A stretch of 64,000 bases of DNA from Litorisediminicola beolgyonensis (GTDB taxonomy: Bacteria; Pseudomonadota; Alphaproteobacteria; Rhodobacterales; Rhodobacteraceae). The notes under the pieces were generated by a model, which saw only the letters and a list, made by a program, of their open reading frames with translations, was not told the DNA's origin and ran no database searches. Location of the stretch: NCBI RefSeq assembly GCF_042679605.1, contig NZ_JBHTMU010000011.1, positions 1 to 64,000 on the forward strand. The letters run 5' to 3'. Each line of letters begins with the position of its first letter. Within the stretch, counting starts at the first letter, position 1. The position numbers and the translations under genes are program-made. Below are positions 1 through 10,594 of the stretch, one piece after another.

Positions 1-1226
1 CGCGCCAGCGGTGCCGGGTTCAGCCGGTCCGAGCGCCGCCCGAGCGCCTCGCGCCGGTCCCGCAAGAGCCGCTCCAGCGCCGGCTCCAACCGCGCACCGG
101 TCTGCGCCAGCCCCCGCCCCTGTTCGCCGATGGCCCGCGTCAAAACCGAGGGACGCAACGCGCCCGCACTTTCCGACAGGGCAAGCCGTTTCAAGCGAAC
201 CATTCCGGTCAACGCTTGCGGCAGCCGGTCAGAGGCGACATCGAGCCTCTGGCGCGCGGTATCGACCAGCGTCTCGGGGCGCGGCAAGGCCCGGGACAGA
301 TCGCGCAGCCGCTGGTCGCGCAACTCCAGCCGCTGGGTTGCGGCGCGGGTGAGACGCGCGCCCATCTCGCCGGTCCAGCCCAGCAGATCGCGCCGCACCG
401 GCACCGCGATCTCGGCGGCTGCGGTTGGCGTCGGCGCGCGCCGGTCGGCGGCGAAGTCGATCAGCGTGGTATCGGTCTCGTGGCCCACCGCCGAGATCAG
501 CGGGATCTCCGATGCCGCCGCGGCGCGCACGACGATCTCTTCGTTGAACCCCCAGAGGTCCTCGACCGACCCGCCGCCGCGCGCCACGATCAGCACGTCG
601 GGGCGCGGCAGCGCGCCTCCGGGCGTGAAGCGGTTGAAGCCGTCGATGGCGCGCGCGACCTCGGGCGCGCAGGCCGCGCCTTGCACCGCCACCGGCCAGA
701 TCAGCACCTTGCGCGGAAAGCGGTCGCGCAGCCGGTGCAGGATGTCGCGGATCACCGCGCCCGAGGGCGAGGTCACGACGCCGATGATCTCGGGCAGGAA
801 GGGCAGCGGGCGCTTGCGATCTTCTGCAAACAGCCCCTCGGCGGCGAGCGCGGCGCGGCGTTTCTCGAGCATCGCCATGAGCGCACCGGCCCCGGCGGGC
901 CGCATGTCCTCGATCACCACCTGGTATTTGGACTGGCCGGGAAAGGTCGTCAGCCGTCCGGTCGCGACGACCTCCATGCCTTCCTCGGGCTGGGTCTGCA
1001 GCCGCGACGCCACGCCCTTCCACATCACCCCCGAGATCACCGAGCGGTCGTCCTTGAGGTCCAGATAGACGTGGCCCGAGCGCGGACGGGACACCCGGCC
1101 CACCTCGCCGCGGATGCGCACGAAGCCAAACTCGCCCTCGATCACGCGTTTCACCGCACCCGAGATCTCGGAGACGGTAAACTCCGGCGTGTTTCCGCTC
1201 TCGCTGCCCTCGTCGATCAGGTCCAT
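1..1226 (-). CDS. xseA: Exodeoxyribonuclease VII large subunit, C-terminus cut by the window edge
   Basis: This is the large catalytic subunit of exonuclease VII, which with XseB degrades single-stranded DNA to oligonucleotides in the cytoplasm. The reading frame begins MDLIDEGSESGNTPEFTVSE and stays open for 408 codons to the left edge. The N-terminal OB-fold contains GHVYLDLKDDRSVISGVMWK. The catalytic core carries the family hallmarks VARGGGSVEDLWGFNEE and SAVGHETDTTLIDFAADRRA, followed by the long helical region. Family members run about 400 to 530 residues, so only the C-terminal tail is missing. It is divergent from purD, with 123 bases between the two starts. Identification rests on these motifs and is firm. 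Confidence 0.95.
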   Translation of the reverse strand, partial: MDLIDEGSESGNTPEFTVSEISGAVKRVIEGEFGFVRIRGEVGRVSRPRSGHVYLDLKDDRSVISGVMWKGVASRLQTQPEEGMEVVATGRLTTFPGQSKYQVVIEDMRPAGAGALMAMLEKRRAALAAEGLFAEDRKRPLPFLPEIIGVVTSPSGAVIRDILHRLRDRFPRKVLIWPVAVQGAACAPEVARAIDGFNRFTPGGALPRPDVLIVARGGGSVEDLWGFNEEIVVRAAAASEIPLISAVGHETDTTLIDFAADRRAPTPTAAAEIAVPVRRDLLGWTGEMGARLTRAATQRLELRDQRLRDLSRALPRPETLVDTARQRLDVASDRLPQALTGMVRLKRLALSESAGALRPSVLTRAIGEQGRGLAQTGARLEPALERLLRDRREALGRRSDRLNPAPLA

Positions 1227-1349
1227 GCCCCTGCCTCGCCTGTCTTGCCCGGGCCGACGATAGCCCCGTGCGGCGGGAAGGAAAACCGCGCCTTGCCCCG
1301 CGCCCCGCCTTGGGGGTATCCGGCTGCCGAGAGACAGAGGGGCGGCGCG

Positions 1350-2612
1350 ATGAATATCCTGATCTTGGGCAGCGGCGGGCGCGAACATGCGCTGGCCTGG
1401 GCGGCGGTGCAGAACCCGAAATGCGACCGCCTGATCGTCGCGCCAGGGAATGCCGGAACCGCGAAGATCGCCGAGACCGCGCGGCTCGATATCGAGGACG
1501 GCGCGGTTGTGGCCGAGTTCGCGGGCGAGAACTCCATCGATCTCGTCATCATCGGCCCCGAGGCGCCGCTTGCCGCCGGGGTCGCGGATGTGCTGCGCGA
1601 TGCGGGCGTGCTGGTCTTCGGCCCGTCGGCCGCGGCCGCGCGGCTGGAAGCGTCGAAGGCCTTCACCAAGGAGATCTGCGCCGCCGTCGACGCGCCGACC
1701 GCGGCCTACGCCCATTTCACCGATCTCGACGCGGCGCTCGATTATGTCCGGGCCCAGGGCGCGCCCATCGTGGTCAAGGCCGACGGGCTCGCTGCCGGGA
1801 AAGGCGTGATCCTCGCCCAGACCGTGGCCGAGGCCGAGGACGCGCTGCGCGACATGTTCGGCGGCGGGTTCGGCGCGGCCGGGGCCGAGGTGGTGATCGA
1901 AGAGATGATGACCGGCGAAGAGGCGTCGTTCTTCGTGCTGGTGGATGGCGAGACGGTTCTGCCCATTGGCACCGCGCAGGACCACAAGCGCGTGGGCGAC
2001 GGCGACACCGGTCCCAACACCGGCGGCATGGGCGCCTATTCGCCCGCGCCGGTGATGACCGAGAGCGTGACGCAGAAGGCGCTCGACGAGATCGTGCGCC
2101 CGACCATGGCCGAGATGGCGCGGCGGGGGATGCCCTACCAGGGCGTGCTCTATGTTGGGCTGATGATTGCGGACGGGCAGCCGCGGCTGGTCGAGTACAA
2201 CGTGCGCTTCGGCGATCCGGAATGCCAGGTGCTGATGATGCGGCTGGGCGCGCAAGCCCTTGATCTCATTCACGCCTGTGCCGATGGGCGGCTGGCGGAG
2301 GCGCAGGTGACCTGGGCCGAGGATCACGCGATGACTGTGGTGCTGGCCGCGCAGGGCTATCCCGGCGATTACCGGAAAGGCAGCGTGATCGGCGGTTTGG
2401 ATGCCCTGCCCTCGGACAGTTTCACCGTCTGTTTCCATGCCGGGACCGCGCTCAGGGACGGCCAGGTCGTGGCCTCGGGCGGACGGGTGCTGAACGCGAC
2501 GGCGCGGGGGGAGACGCTGGCAGAGGCACGCGACCGGGCCTATGCGCTGGTCGACGGGATCAACTGGCCCGAAGGCTTCTGCCGCCGCGATATCGGCTGG
2601 CGCGCGCTCTGA
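1350..2612 (+). CDS. purD: Phosphoribosylamine--glycine ligase (GAR synthetase)
   Basis: PurD makes glycinamide ribonucleotide from phosphoribosylamine, glycine and ATP, the second step of de novo purine synthesis in the cytoplasm. The protein has 420 residues, the normal family length. It begins MNILILGSGGREHALAWA, with the nucleotide-type GSGGREHA motif near residue 7. The ATP-grasp domain follows, with the ADGLAAGKGV glycine-rich loop near residue 150 and GGMGAYSPAP near 225. The ATG at 1350 is preceded by AGAGGGG at a suitable distance. The open frame extends far upstream but that part only mirrors xseA on the other strand. No other purine gene is adjacent. Confidence 0.96.
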   Translation: MNILILGSGGREHALAWAAVQNPKCDRLIVAPGNAGTAKIAETARLDIEDGAVVAEFAGENSIDLVIIGPEAPLAAGVADVLRDAGVLVFGPSAAAARLEASKAFTKEICAAVDAPTAAYAHFTDLDAALDYVRAQGAPIVVKADGLAAGKGVILAQTVAEAEDALRDMFGGGFGAAGAEVVIEEMMTGEEASFFVLVDGETVLPIGTAQDHKRVGDGDTGPNTGGMGAYSPAPVMTESVTQKALDEIVRPTMAEMARRGMPYQGVLYVGLMIADGQPRLVEYNVRFGDPECQVLMMRLGAQALDLIHACADGRLAEAQVTWAEDHAMTVVLAAQGYPGDYRKGSVIGGLDALPSDSFTVCFHAGTALRDGQVVASGGRVLNATARGETLAEARDRAYALVDGINWPEGFCRRDIGWRAL

Positions 2613-2794
2613 GACCTGTACGTTCGCGCCGTTTCGGGCGGGTGATTTGGACGCGGTCTGCGGTTTTCGGGGCGGTTTTGTACGATTTTCACCGCTGACG
2701 CGTGGCGGGCAACGCGGCGCCGGGCCTCAGGATTGCGCGCCGCAACCAAGGCGTGCGCGGCCCATTCCGACCACTCGGCAGGCCGTCCCGTCCC

Positions 2795-4615
<1,821 letters not shown>

Positions 4616-4677
4616 GGGCGTGGTCTCCGCTCTGGCGATGGCCGTTCGGTGCAAACGCTACGGGCGGTTTGCCCAAG

Positions 4678-4722
4678 GGTCAAACACTGCCGCTGGGTCA
4701 ATCTCTGACCAAATGGTCAAAC
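4678..4722. promoter_or_regulatory. Cluster of GGTCA half-sites between the divergent transporter units
   Basis: The intergenic region between the ATPase (minus strand) and the binding protein (plus strand) contains the direct repeat GGTCAAAC at 4678-4685 and 4715-4722. It also has two overlapping inverted repeats, GGTCA-N5-TGACC (4696-4710) and TGACCA-AA-TGGTCA (4706-4719). These are visible sequence facts. Their position suggests an operator for a dimeric regulator controlling both transporter transcripts; the regulator is unknown. Confidence 0.5.
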
Positions 4723-4859
4723 TCTTGCAATTTGCGCGCAACCGGTTTTCGATGCCCGCATGAGGCAGGAGCCGCGAGGCTCCCGCGTCGTTCCGGTCGC
4801 GACATAAAAAGCCGGACGGCGCGCGTTCATCACGGGCGGCCTTGCAACGAAAAAGTGGT

Positions 4860-4875
4860 GCGCGCGAAAGCGCGC
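4860..4875 (+). promoter_or_regulatory. GAAA-tetraloop hairpin in the leader of the binding-protein mRNA
   Basis: GCGCGC (4860-4865) pairs perfectly with GCGCGC (4870-4875) around a GAAA tetraloop. The hairpin sits just before the Shine-Dalgarno GGGAG (4881-4885) of the gene starting at 4892. It may stabilise the 5' end of the message or affect initiation; this is inference from position. Confidence 0.4.
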
Positions 4876-4891
4876 CAACAGGGAGTATCCG

Positions 4892-6598
4892 ATGACATTG
4901 AAATCCCTCCTTATGGGAGCCGTTGCCGCGTGCGCGGTCGCGCCGGCAGCCTTTGCCGAGCGCGGTGCGGACGGCCAGGTGAACATCATCTACTGGCAGG
5001 CGCCGTCGATCATGAACCCGTATCTCTCGGGCGGCACCAAGGACATCGAGGCCGCGAGCCTCGTGATCGAGCCGCTCGGCCGCTATGACCCGACCGGCGC
5101 GCTGGTCCCCTATCTCGCCGTGGAGATCCCGACAGTCGAGAACGGCGGCGTGTCCGAGGACCTGACGACGATCACCTGGACGCTGAAAGAGGGCCTTCTG
5201 TGGTCCGACGGCAGCCCGGTCACCGCAGCGGACGTAGTGTTCACCTCGGAATACTGCATGGACCCCGAGGGCGGCTGCGCCCAGCGCGCCAAGTTCGACG
5301 GCGTGGCCTCGGTCGAGGCGGTCGACGACCTGACCGTCAAGGTCACCTTCGAAACCCCGAAGCCCAACCCCTACGGTCCCTTCATGGGCGGCCAGTCGCC
5401 GATCCTGCAGAAGGCGCAGTTCGAGAACTGCAAGGGCGCGAACGCGTCGTCCTGCACCGAAGAGAACTTCAACCCGATCGGCACCGGCCCGTTCCGCGTC
5501 ACCGATTTCCGTCCCAACGACGTGATCTCGCTCGAGGCGAACCCGAACTACCGCGATCCGGCCAAGCCGGCCTTCGCGACGGTCAACTTCAAGGGCGGCG
5601 GCGACGCGATGGCCGCGGGCCGCGCGGTTCTCGAGACCGGCGAGTTCGACTACGCCTGGAACCTGCAGCTTGCGCCCGACGTGCTCGAGCAGATGGCGGC
5701 CGCTGGCCAGGGTGAGCCGATCGCGGCCTTCGGCACGCTCGTCGAGCGGATCGAGATGAACCTGACCGACCCGTCGCCGGACCTGCCCGAGGGCGAGCGT
5801 TCGACCGTCGCGCATCCGCATCCCTTCCTGTCGGAAGAGCCGGTGCGCCGCGCGCTGTCGATGGCCATCGACCGCGAGCTTCTGGTCGAGGTGGGCTACG
5901 GCCAAGCCGGTCGCGCCACCTGCAACCTCGTGCCCGCGCCCGAGCTTTACGCCTCGGACAACACCGACTGTCTGACCCAGGACATCGAAGGCGCGAAGGC
6001 GCTTCTCGAAGAGAACGGCTGGACCGACAGCGATGGCGACGGCATCCGCGACAAGGACGGCATGAAGCTGAGCCTCGTCTACCAGACCTCGACCAACGCC
6101 GTGCGCCAGGACTTCCAGGCGCTGATCAAGCAGTGGTGGTCGGAGATCGGTGTCGAGACCGAACTGCGCAACATCGACGCGTCGGTGTTCTTCGGCGGCG
6201 ACCCGGGCAGCCCGGACACGTTCCAGAAGTTCTACGCGGATGTCGAGATGTACGCGAACAACTTCGACGGCACCGACCCGCAGGCCTACCTGTCGATGTA
6301 TCGCTGCGGCAACGAGCCGAAGCCGTCCAGCCAGTGGCAGGGCGAAAACATCAACCGCTTCTGCAGCGAAGAGTATGACGCGCTCCTCGACGAGCTGGCG
6401 CAGACCGGCGAGCTGGACAAGCGCGGCGAAATCGCCAAGCAGCTCAACGACATGATCACCAAGGAAACGATGACCATCGTGCCCCTGGTCGACCGTGGCC
6501 GGGTCTCGGCACGCTCCAACACGCTGGGCGGCGTGGCGCTGAACACCTGGGACAGCGAGCTCTGGAACGCGGCGGACTGGTACCGGATCAAGGAGTGA
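4892..6598 (+). CDS. Peptide-type ABC transporter substrate-binding protein (SBP family 5)
   Basis: This is the periplasmic receptor of the importer. It has 568 residues, in the usual family range. It starts MTLKSLLMGAVAACAVAPAA, a signal peptide probably cut after AFA by signal peptidase I; no lipobox cysteine is seen. The mature part has typical family-5 features: LKEGLLWSDGSPVTAADVVF near residue 100, NPIGTGPFRV near 195 and the central AVRQDFQALIKQWW segment. A DSDGDGIRDKDG loop resembles a calcium-binding dockerin or EF-hand loop and occurs in other members of this family. The start is supported by GGGAG 6 to 7 bases upstream. It heads an operon with the two permeases, separated from them by a strong stem-loop. 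Substrate identity cannot be read from sequence. Confidence 0.93.
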   Translation: MTLKSLLMGAVAACAVAPAAFAERGADGQVNIIYWQAPSIMNPYLSGGTKDIEAASLVIEPLGRYDPTGALVPYLAVEIPTVENGGVSEDLTTITWTLKEGLLWSDGSPVTAADVVFTSEYCMDPEGGCAQRAKFDGVASVEAVDDLTVKVTFETPKPNPYGPFMGGQSPILQKAQFENCKGANASSCTEENFNPIGTGPFRVTDFRPNDVISLEANPNYRDPAKPAFATVNFKGGGDAMAAGRAVLETGEFDYAWNLQLAPDVLEQMAAAGQGEPIAAFGTLVERIEMNLTDPSPDLPEGERSTVAHPHPFLSEEPVRRALSMAIDRELLVEVGYGQAGRATCNLVPAPELYASDNTDCLTQDIEGAKALLEENGWTDSDGDGIRDKDGMKLSLVYQTSTNAVRQDFQALIKQWWSEIGVETELRNIDASVFFGGDPGSPDTFQKFYADVEMYANNFDGTDPQAYLSMYRCGNEPKPSSQWQGENINRFCSEEYDALLDELAQTGELDKRGEIAKQLNDMITKETMTIVPLVDRGRVSARSNTLGGVALNTWDSELWNAADWYRIKE

Positions 6599-6626
6599 TC
6601 CGGGCCTCTGACGCCCAAGACTGACG

Positions 6627-6659
6627 GGGTGAGGCGGGCTGCGACCCGCCTCACCCTTT
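6627..6659 (+). terminator. Intercistronic stem-loop between binding protein and permease (attenuator or mRNA stabiliser)
   Basis: GGGTGAGGCGGG (6627-6638) pairs over 12 bases without mismatch with 6645-6656 around a six-base loop and is followed by only TTT. The T-run is too short for a confident terminator. Such stem-loops after binding-protein genes often cause partial termination or block 3' exonuclease decay, so that more binding protein than permease is made. Confidence 0.6.
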
Positions 6660-6719
6660 CCGACGCCAGACGCGCCGCGGCGATCCTGCCCCGCCGCCGC
6701 CCCTCACGCCGGGAGAGCC

Positions 6720-7727
6720 ATGCTCACATACACGATCCGACGACTGGTCCTGTCGTTCCCCGTGCTGCTGTTCATCAGCTTCGCGGTCTTCATGCTCCTG
6801 CAACTCGCGCCCGGCGACCCGATGGCACAGGTGCCGCTGACGGTACCGCCGGAGGTCAAGCAGCAGATGCGCGAAGCGCTCGGCCTCGGTGAGCCGCCGC
6901 TGGTGCAATACTGGAAATGGCTGGTGCAGGTCTTCTGGATCGAGCCGCAGGTGCTGATCGATCACTGGTTCGGCACCTCGTTCTCCGAAGGCAAGCTCCG
7001 GGTGATCTCGTGGCAGACGCGCTCGCCGGTGATGGACATCGTCATCCAGCGCATCCCGCAGACGCTCTGGGTCGTGGGCCTCGCCTATGTGGTGGGCGTG
7101 CTGATCGCGCTGCCCATCGGCATCTACTCGGCCTACCGCCAATATTCGGTCTTCGACCAGGCGGGCACCTTCGTGACCATGATCGGCTTCTCGATCCCGC
7201 CCTTCTTCACCGGCCCGCTCCTGATCGTGATCTTCTCGGTCCAGCTCGGCTGGTTCCCCTCGATCTACGACACCACCCACGTCGTGAACGACTGGGCGAG
7301 CTTCAAGATACAGCTTCAGCAGATGATCATGCCGGTGATGGTGCTCGCGCTGCAGACCACCGCGCAGATCTCGCGCTACATGCGCGCCGCGATGCTCGAC
7401 AACCTGAATGCCGACTACGTGCGCACCGCGCGCGCCAAGGGCATGAGCGAATGGGTCGTCGTCATGATCCATGTGCTGAGAAACTCGATGATCCCGGTGA
7501 TCACCGTGATCGCGCTCGGCGTACCCGCGATCTTCGGAGGCGCGATCATCACAGAGAACGTCTTCAAGGTGAACGGCATCGGCCAGCTTCTGATCACCGC
7601 GCTCTTCGCCAACGACCTGCCGATGGTGATGACGCTGACCTTCATCTTCGCCTTCCTCATCGTCATGTTCAATCTGATCGCCGATGTGCTCTACGGCCTT
7701 CTCGACCCGAGGATCCGCTATGACTGA
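6720..7727 (+). CDS. Peptide-type ABC transporter permease (DppB type)
   Basis: Inner-membrane permease of the importer, 335 residues, normal for the DppB family. The N-terminus YTIRRLVLSFPVLLFISFAV and the following LAPGDPM are typical. The binding-protein-dependent transport domain lies in the second half and ends with MVMTLTFIFAFLIVMFNLIA and the characteristic ADVLYGLLDPRIRYD tail. The ATPase-contact loop carries YVRTARAKGMSE around residue 235. The next gene starts 8 bases before this one ends, so the two are translationally coupled. It lies 121 bases after the binding protein, with a stem-loop in between. Confidence 0.93.
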   Translation: MLTYTIRRLVLSFPVLLFISFAVFMLLQLAPGDPMAQVPLTVPPEVKQQMREALGLGEPPLVQYWKWLVQVFWIEPQVLIDHWFGTSFSEGKLRVISWQTRSPVMDIVIQRIPQTLWVVGLAYVVGVLIALPIGIYSAYRQYSVFDQAGTFVTMIGFSIPPFFTGPLLIVIFSVQLGWFPSIYDTTHVVNDWASFKIQLQQMIMPVMVLALQTTAQISRYMRAAMLDNLNADYVRTARAKGMSEWVVVMIHVLRNSMIPVITVIALGVPAIFGGAIITENVFKVNGIGQLLITALFANDLPMVMTLTFIFAFLIVMFNLIADVLYGLLDPRIRYD

Positions 7728-8700
7728 GCCCGTCCCCGCCTCTCCGAAAGCCATCGAGGCGCTGCGCGACGCAGGGCCCGAGGCCCCGCCGCGGTCGCAA
7801 TGGCGCGATGTCTGGGACCAGTTCCGCAAGCACAAGGGCGCGATGTTCGGAGGCGCCTTCCTCGTCTTCATCACCCTCGCCGTGCTCTTCGGCCCGTGGG
7901 TCTGGACGCTCGATCCGCAACAGCTCGATATCCGCAACAAGGACCTGCGGCCGATCTGGACCGCGCTCTGGGACAGCAGTGCCAAGACCGCGATCGGCCA
8001 TCCGTTCGGGACCGACAATCTCGGGCGGGACCAGCTGGCGCAGATGATCTATGGCGGCCGCGCCTCGATGGCGGTCGGCTGGGCGGCGATGGTGCTGTCG
8101 CTCTTCATCGGCACCGCCATCGGAGTGATCGCGGGCTATTTCCGCAAGCTCGACGGCATCCTGATGCGGATGACGGACCTCTTCCTGTCGCTGCCGATCC
8201 TGCCCCTCCTCCTTGTTGCCGTGACGCTCTTCCGCCAGCCGCTCCGGGCCAATTTCGGCCCCGAGGGCGGCATGTTCATCCTGATCGTGACGGTGATCGG
8301 GATCACTTCGTGGATGCCCACCGCGCGGATCGTGCGCGGCGACGTGCTGGCGCTCAAGGAACGCGAGTTCGTGCTCGCGGCGCGGTCCATCGGCACGACG
8401 CCGTGGAAGATCATCCAGCGGCACCTTCTGCCGAACGTGCTGTCGCCGATCATGGTCTCGGCGACGCTGGGCCTCGCGACCGCGATCATCACCGAGTCGG
8501 CGCTGTCCTTCCTGGGGGTCGGGTTTCCGTCGGACTTCCCGACCTGGGGCAAGATGCTCGCCGACGCGGTGCCGCGCATGGTCGACTTCCCCGAGCGCGT
8601 CATGCTGCCGGGAATCGCCATCTCGCTCACCGTGCTGAGCGTGAACTACCTGGGCGACGGCCTGCGCGATGCGCTGGATCCGCGGCTCAGGGGGCGCTGA
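7720..8700 (+). CDS. Peptide-type ABC transporter permease (DppC type)
   Basis: Second inner-membrane permease of the same importer, 326 residues from the ATG at 7720. That start overlaps the end of the upstream permease and is preferred to an upstream in-frame start at 7684 that lies inside the neighbour. It shows FRKHKGAMFGGAFLVFITLA (first membrane helix), HPFGTDNLGRDQLAQMIYGG, the ATPase-contact loop LKEREFVLAARSIG, and ends NYLGDGLRDALDPRLRGR, all diagnostic of DppC-type permeases. The operon appears to end here, since no ATPase gene follows; the fused ATPase is on the other side. Confidence 0.93.
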   Translation: MTEPVPASPKAIEALRDAGPEAPPRSQWRDVWDQFRKHKGAMFGGAFLVFITLAVLFGPWVWTLDPQQLDIRNKDLRPIWTALWDSSAKTAIGHPFGTDNLGRDQLAQMIYGGRASMAVGWAAMVLSLFIGTAIGVIAGYFRKLDGILMRMTDLFLSLPILPLLLVAVTLFRQPLRANFGPEGGMFILIVTVIGITSWMPTARIVRGDVLALKEREFVLAARSIGTTPWKIIQRHLLPNVLSPIMVSATLGLATAIITESALSFLGVGFPSDFPTWGKMLADAVPRMVDFPERVMLPGIAISLTVLSVNYLGDGLRDALDPRLRGR

Positions 8701-8865
8701 GACGAAATAAGGAGGCGCGGTCCGGGCGGACCGGATCGCGCCCTGCCCCCATTTCGGGCAGCCCGCGGGCGAGGCGAACGGATGTTCCGCGACCTGCGAC
8801 ATATTGGGGAAATCGGTCCTGGGCGCGGAACCGCGCGCATAGGGTGATGGGTTGATCGATTGATC

Positions 8866-8887
8866 TTCGTCCCTCATCTGGGACGAA
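8866..8887. promoter_or_regulatory. Perfect inverted repeat upstream of the YeeE-like permease
   Basis: TTCGTCCC (8866-8873) and GGGACGAA (8880-8887) form a perfect 8-base inverted repeat with a six-base spacer, ending 26 bases before the chosen start at 8914. It could be an operator or an RNA hairpin in the leader. No matching site was noticed elsewhere in the window. Confidence 0.4.
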
Positions 8888-8913
8888 ATTCCGTTGTGAT
8901 GGAGCCCGATCCC

Positions 8914-9972
8914 ATGTTCGAGACCCTCGGCTTCGAGACCCTGACCCCGCAACAGGCGGCGGTCTTCTTCGCCCTCGGCCTTGGTGTCGTCTTCGGCATC
9001 CTCGCCGAGCGCACCAAGTTCTGCTTCCGCCGCGGCCTTGTCGGCAGCGACGCGCGCCAGGCGATGGGCGTCTGGCTGACCGCGCTGGCGCTGGCCCTGA
9101 TCGGCACGCAAGGCGCGGTCGCCGCCGGTCTGATCGATTTCGCCGATCACCGCTTCATGGCGTCCGAGCTGCCGGTCCTGGCGATCGTGCTGGGCGGCCT
9201 GATGTTCGGCATCGGCATGGTGCTGACCCGCGGCTGCGTGTCCCGCATGACGGTTCTGGGCGCGGGCGGCAACCTGCGCGGCATTATCGTGCTCCTGATC
9301 TTCGCCGTGGTGGCGCATGCGACGCTGAAGGGCATCCTCGCCCCGGTGCGCACGACGCTCGGTTCGGTCACGGTCCCGCTGGGCGACGCGGTGTCGCTCG
9401 CGGCGCTTCCGGGCGGCGCGCTCCTGTGGTCGGCGCTGATCGCCGCGGCGCTTCTCGCGTTCGGTCTGCGCTCTGGCAACCGCCCCGGCGTGCTGGTTCT
9501 GGCGGCGCTTCTGGGCCTTCTCGTCCCGCTCGGCTGGGTCGGCACGGGCTACGTGCTTCTCGACGAGTTCGACCCGATCGCGATGGAGAGCCTGTCCTTC
9601 ACCTCGCCCTGGGCCGATACGCTCTTCTACACCGTCGCCTCGACCTCGATCCCGGCCGGGTTCGGCGTGGGTCTCGTGGGCGGCACGCTGGCCGGTGCGC
9701 TGGTCGCGGCGCTCCTCTTCGGCACCTTCCGCTGGCAGAGCTTCTCCTCGCCCGGCGAGACCGGCCGCTACGCGGCAGGCGCGGCACTGATGGGCGTCGG
9801 CGGCGTGCTGGCGGGCGGCTGCACCATCGGCGCGGGCCTTGCCGGTGTCCCGACCCTGTCGGTGGCCGCGATCCTCGCGCTTCTGTCCATCGCAGTGGGC
9901 GGCAAGCTGACCGGTCTGGCGCTCGAGCGCCGCGACAGCGCGGCCCCGGCCTACGCCCAGCCCGCGGAATAA
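8914..9972 (+). CDS. YeeE/YedE (TsuA-like) family permease, probable sulfur-compound importer
   Basis: Integral inner-membrane protein of 352 residues, related to the thiosulfate importer TsuA (YeeE). It has many hydrophobic segments and the three conserved cysteines expected of the family: C37 in TKFCFRRG, C108 in TRGCVSRM and C303 in GGCTIGAG. These cysteines pass thiosulfate in the characterised TsuA. The ATG at 8914 has TGGAG 9 bases upstream; starts at 8860 (TTG) and 8899 lack a ribosome site. No TusA-like small protein follows, although many YeeE genes have one. A strong terminator ends the unit. The exact substrate (thiosulfate or another sulfur species) is inferred from the family. 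Confidence 0.85.
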   Translation: MFETLGFETLTPQQAAVFFALGLGVVFGILAERTKFCFRRGLVGSDARQAMGVWLTALALALIGTQGAVAAGLIDFADHRFMASELPVLAIVLGGLMFGIGMVLTRGCVSRMTVLGAGGNLRGIIVLLIFAVVAHATLKGILAPVRTTLGSVTVPLGDAVSLAALPGGALLWSALIAAALLAFGLRSGNRPGVLVLAALLGLLVPLGWVGTGYVLLDEFDPIAMESLSFTSPWADTLFYTVASTSIPAGFGVGLVGGTLAGALVAALLFGTFRWQSFSSPGETGRYAAGAALMGVGGVLAGGCTIGAGLAGVPTLSVAAILALLSIAVGGKLTGLALERRDSAAPAYAQPAE

Positions 9973-9999
9973 AAGACGCACCCTCCCAGAGTGCCTCTC

Positions 10000-10024
10000 G
10001 GGCCGCCTTCGGGCGGCCCTTTTT
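10000..10024 (+). terminator. Rho-independent terminator after the YeeE-like gene
   Basis: GGGCCGCC (10000-10007), TTCG loop, GGCGGCCC (10012-10019) and a run of five T form a canonical terminator 28 bases after the stop codon. Confidence 0.9.
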
Positions 10025-10052
10025 CGTGGCAGAGCGCTCTGGACGCGCGCGG

Positions 10053-10520
10053 TCAGCGGTAGCGGGCGGAGGTGATGAACTCGCCGAAGGCCTCGCACCA
10101 GATCACCACGCTGTCGAACCCGTCGAGATCGACGCCTTGGCCGATCGGCAGGATGAACCCCTCGAAACTGTCGACATCGCCCAGCTGCAGGCTTTGGTCC
10201 TTCACCGCCTCGAAGCTGGCCTCGTCGGTGACGTCGCCGGGGCTGAGATAGAGCTTGTAGTCGGGCCCGGGCGCCAGTCGGCCCATATGCACGATGCGCT
10301 CGGGGGAGAGCGCCACGCTGCCCTCCCCCCAATGCAGGAAATCGCTGCCGGGAAGATCGCGGGAGAACTCCGCCGTGTAGCGGGCGCCTTCGGCCTGCCC
10401 CGCAAGCTCGGCGGCCTCGGGGCTCGCGGGCGCGGTCAGGATCGGCAGGACGTAGATGCCGGCGGCAAAGCCTATGGCGAGCGCGGCGGCATGGGTGGCG
10501 GCGAGAAACAGAAGACGCAT
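10053..10520 (-). CDS. DM13-domain protein with N-terminal membrane anchor or signal
   Basis: A 155-residue exported protein. The N-terminal hydrophobic stretch (about residues 5-28) is a signal anchor or uncleaved signal. The rest matches the DM13 domain: LPGSDFLHWGEGSVAL, then PDYKLYLSPGDV, then DSVVIWCEAFGEFITSARYR with the single conserved cysteine near the C-terminus. DM13 domains are thought to act in electron transfer or redox, but the biochemical role in bacteria is unclear. It is convergent with the YeeE-like gene and lies 74 bases downstream of the SDR gene on the same strand. A shared transcript with that SDR is possible but unproved. Confidence 0.8.
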   Translation of the reverse strand: MRLLFLAATHAAALAIGFAAGIYVLPILTAPASPEAAELAGQAEGARYTAEFSRDLPGSDFLHWGEGSVALSPERIVHMGRLAPGPDYKLYLSPGDVTDEASFEAVKDQSLQLGDVDSFEGFILPIGQGVDLDGFDSVVIWCEAFGEFITSARYR

Positions 10521-10594
10521 GGGATCACCAGACTGAGGGGTCGCGCGATCCTAGCGTGAAACCCGGGACAGAGGTGAGCGAAATCCGCCGCCGC

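Noticed and set aside
7669..10332. An 887-codon minus-strand open frame across the permease genes
   Set aside because: It overlaps DppC and the YeeE-like permease, both well supported; its sequence is low-complexity and charged.
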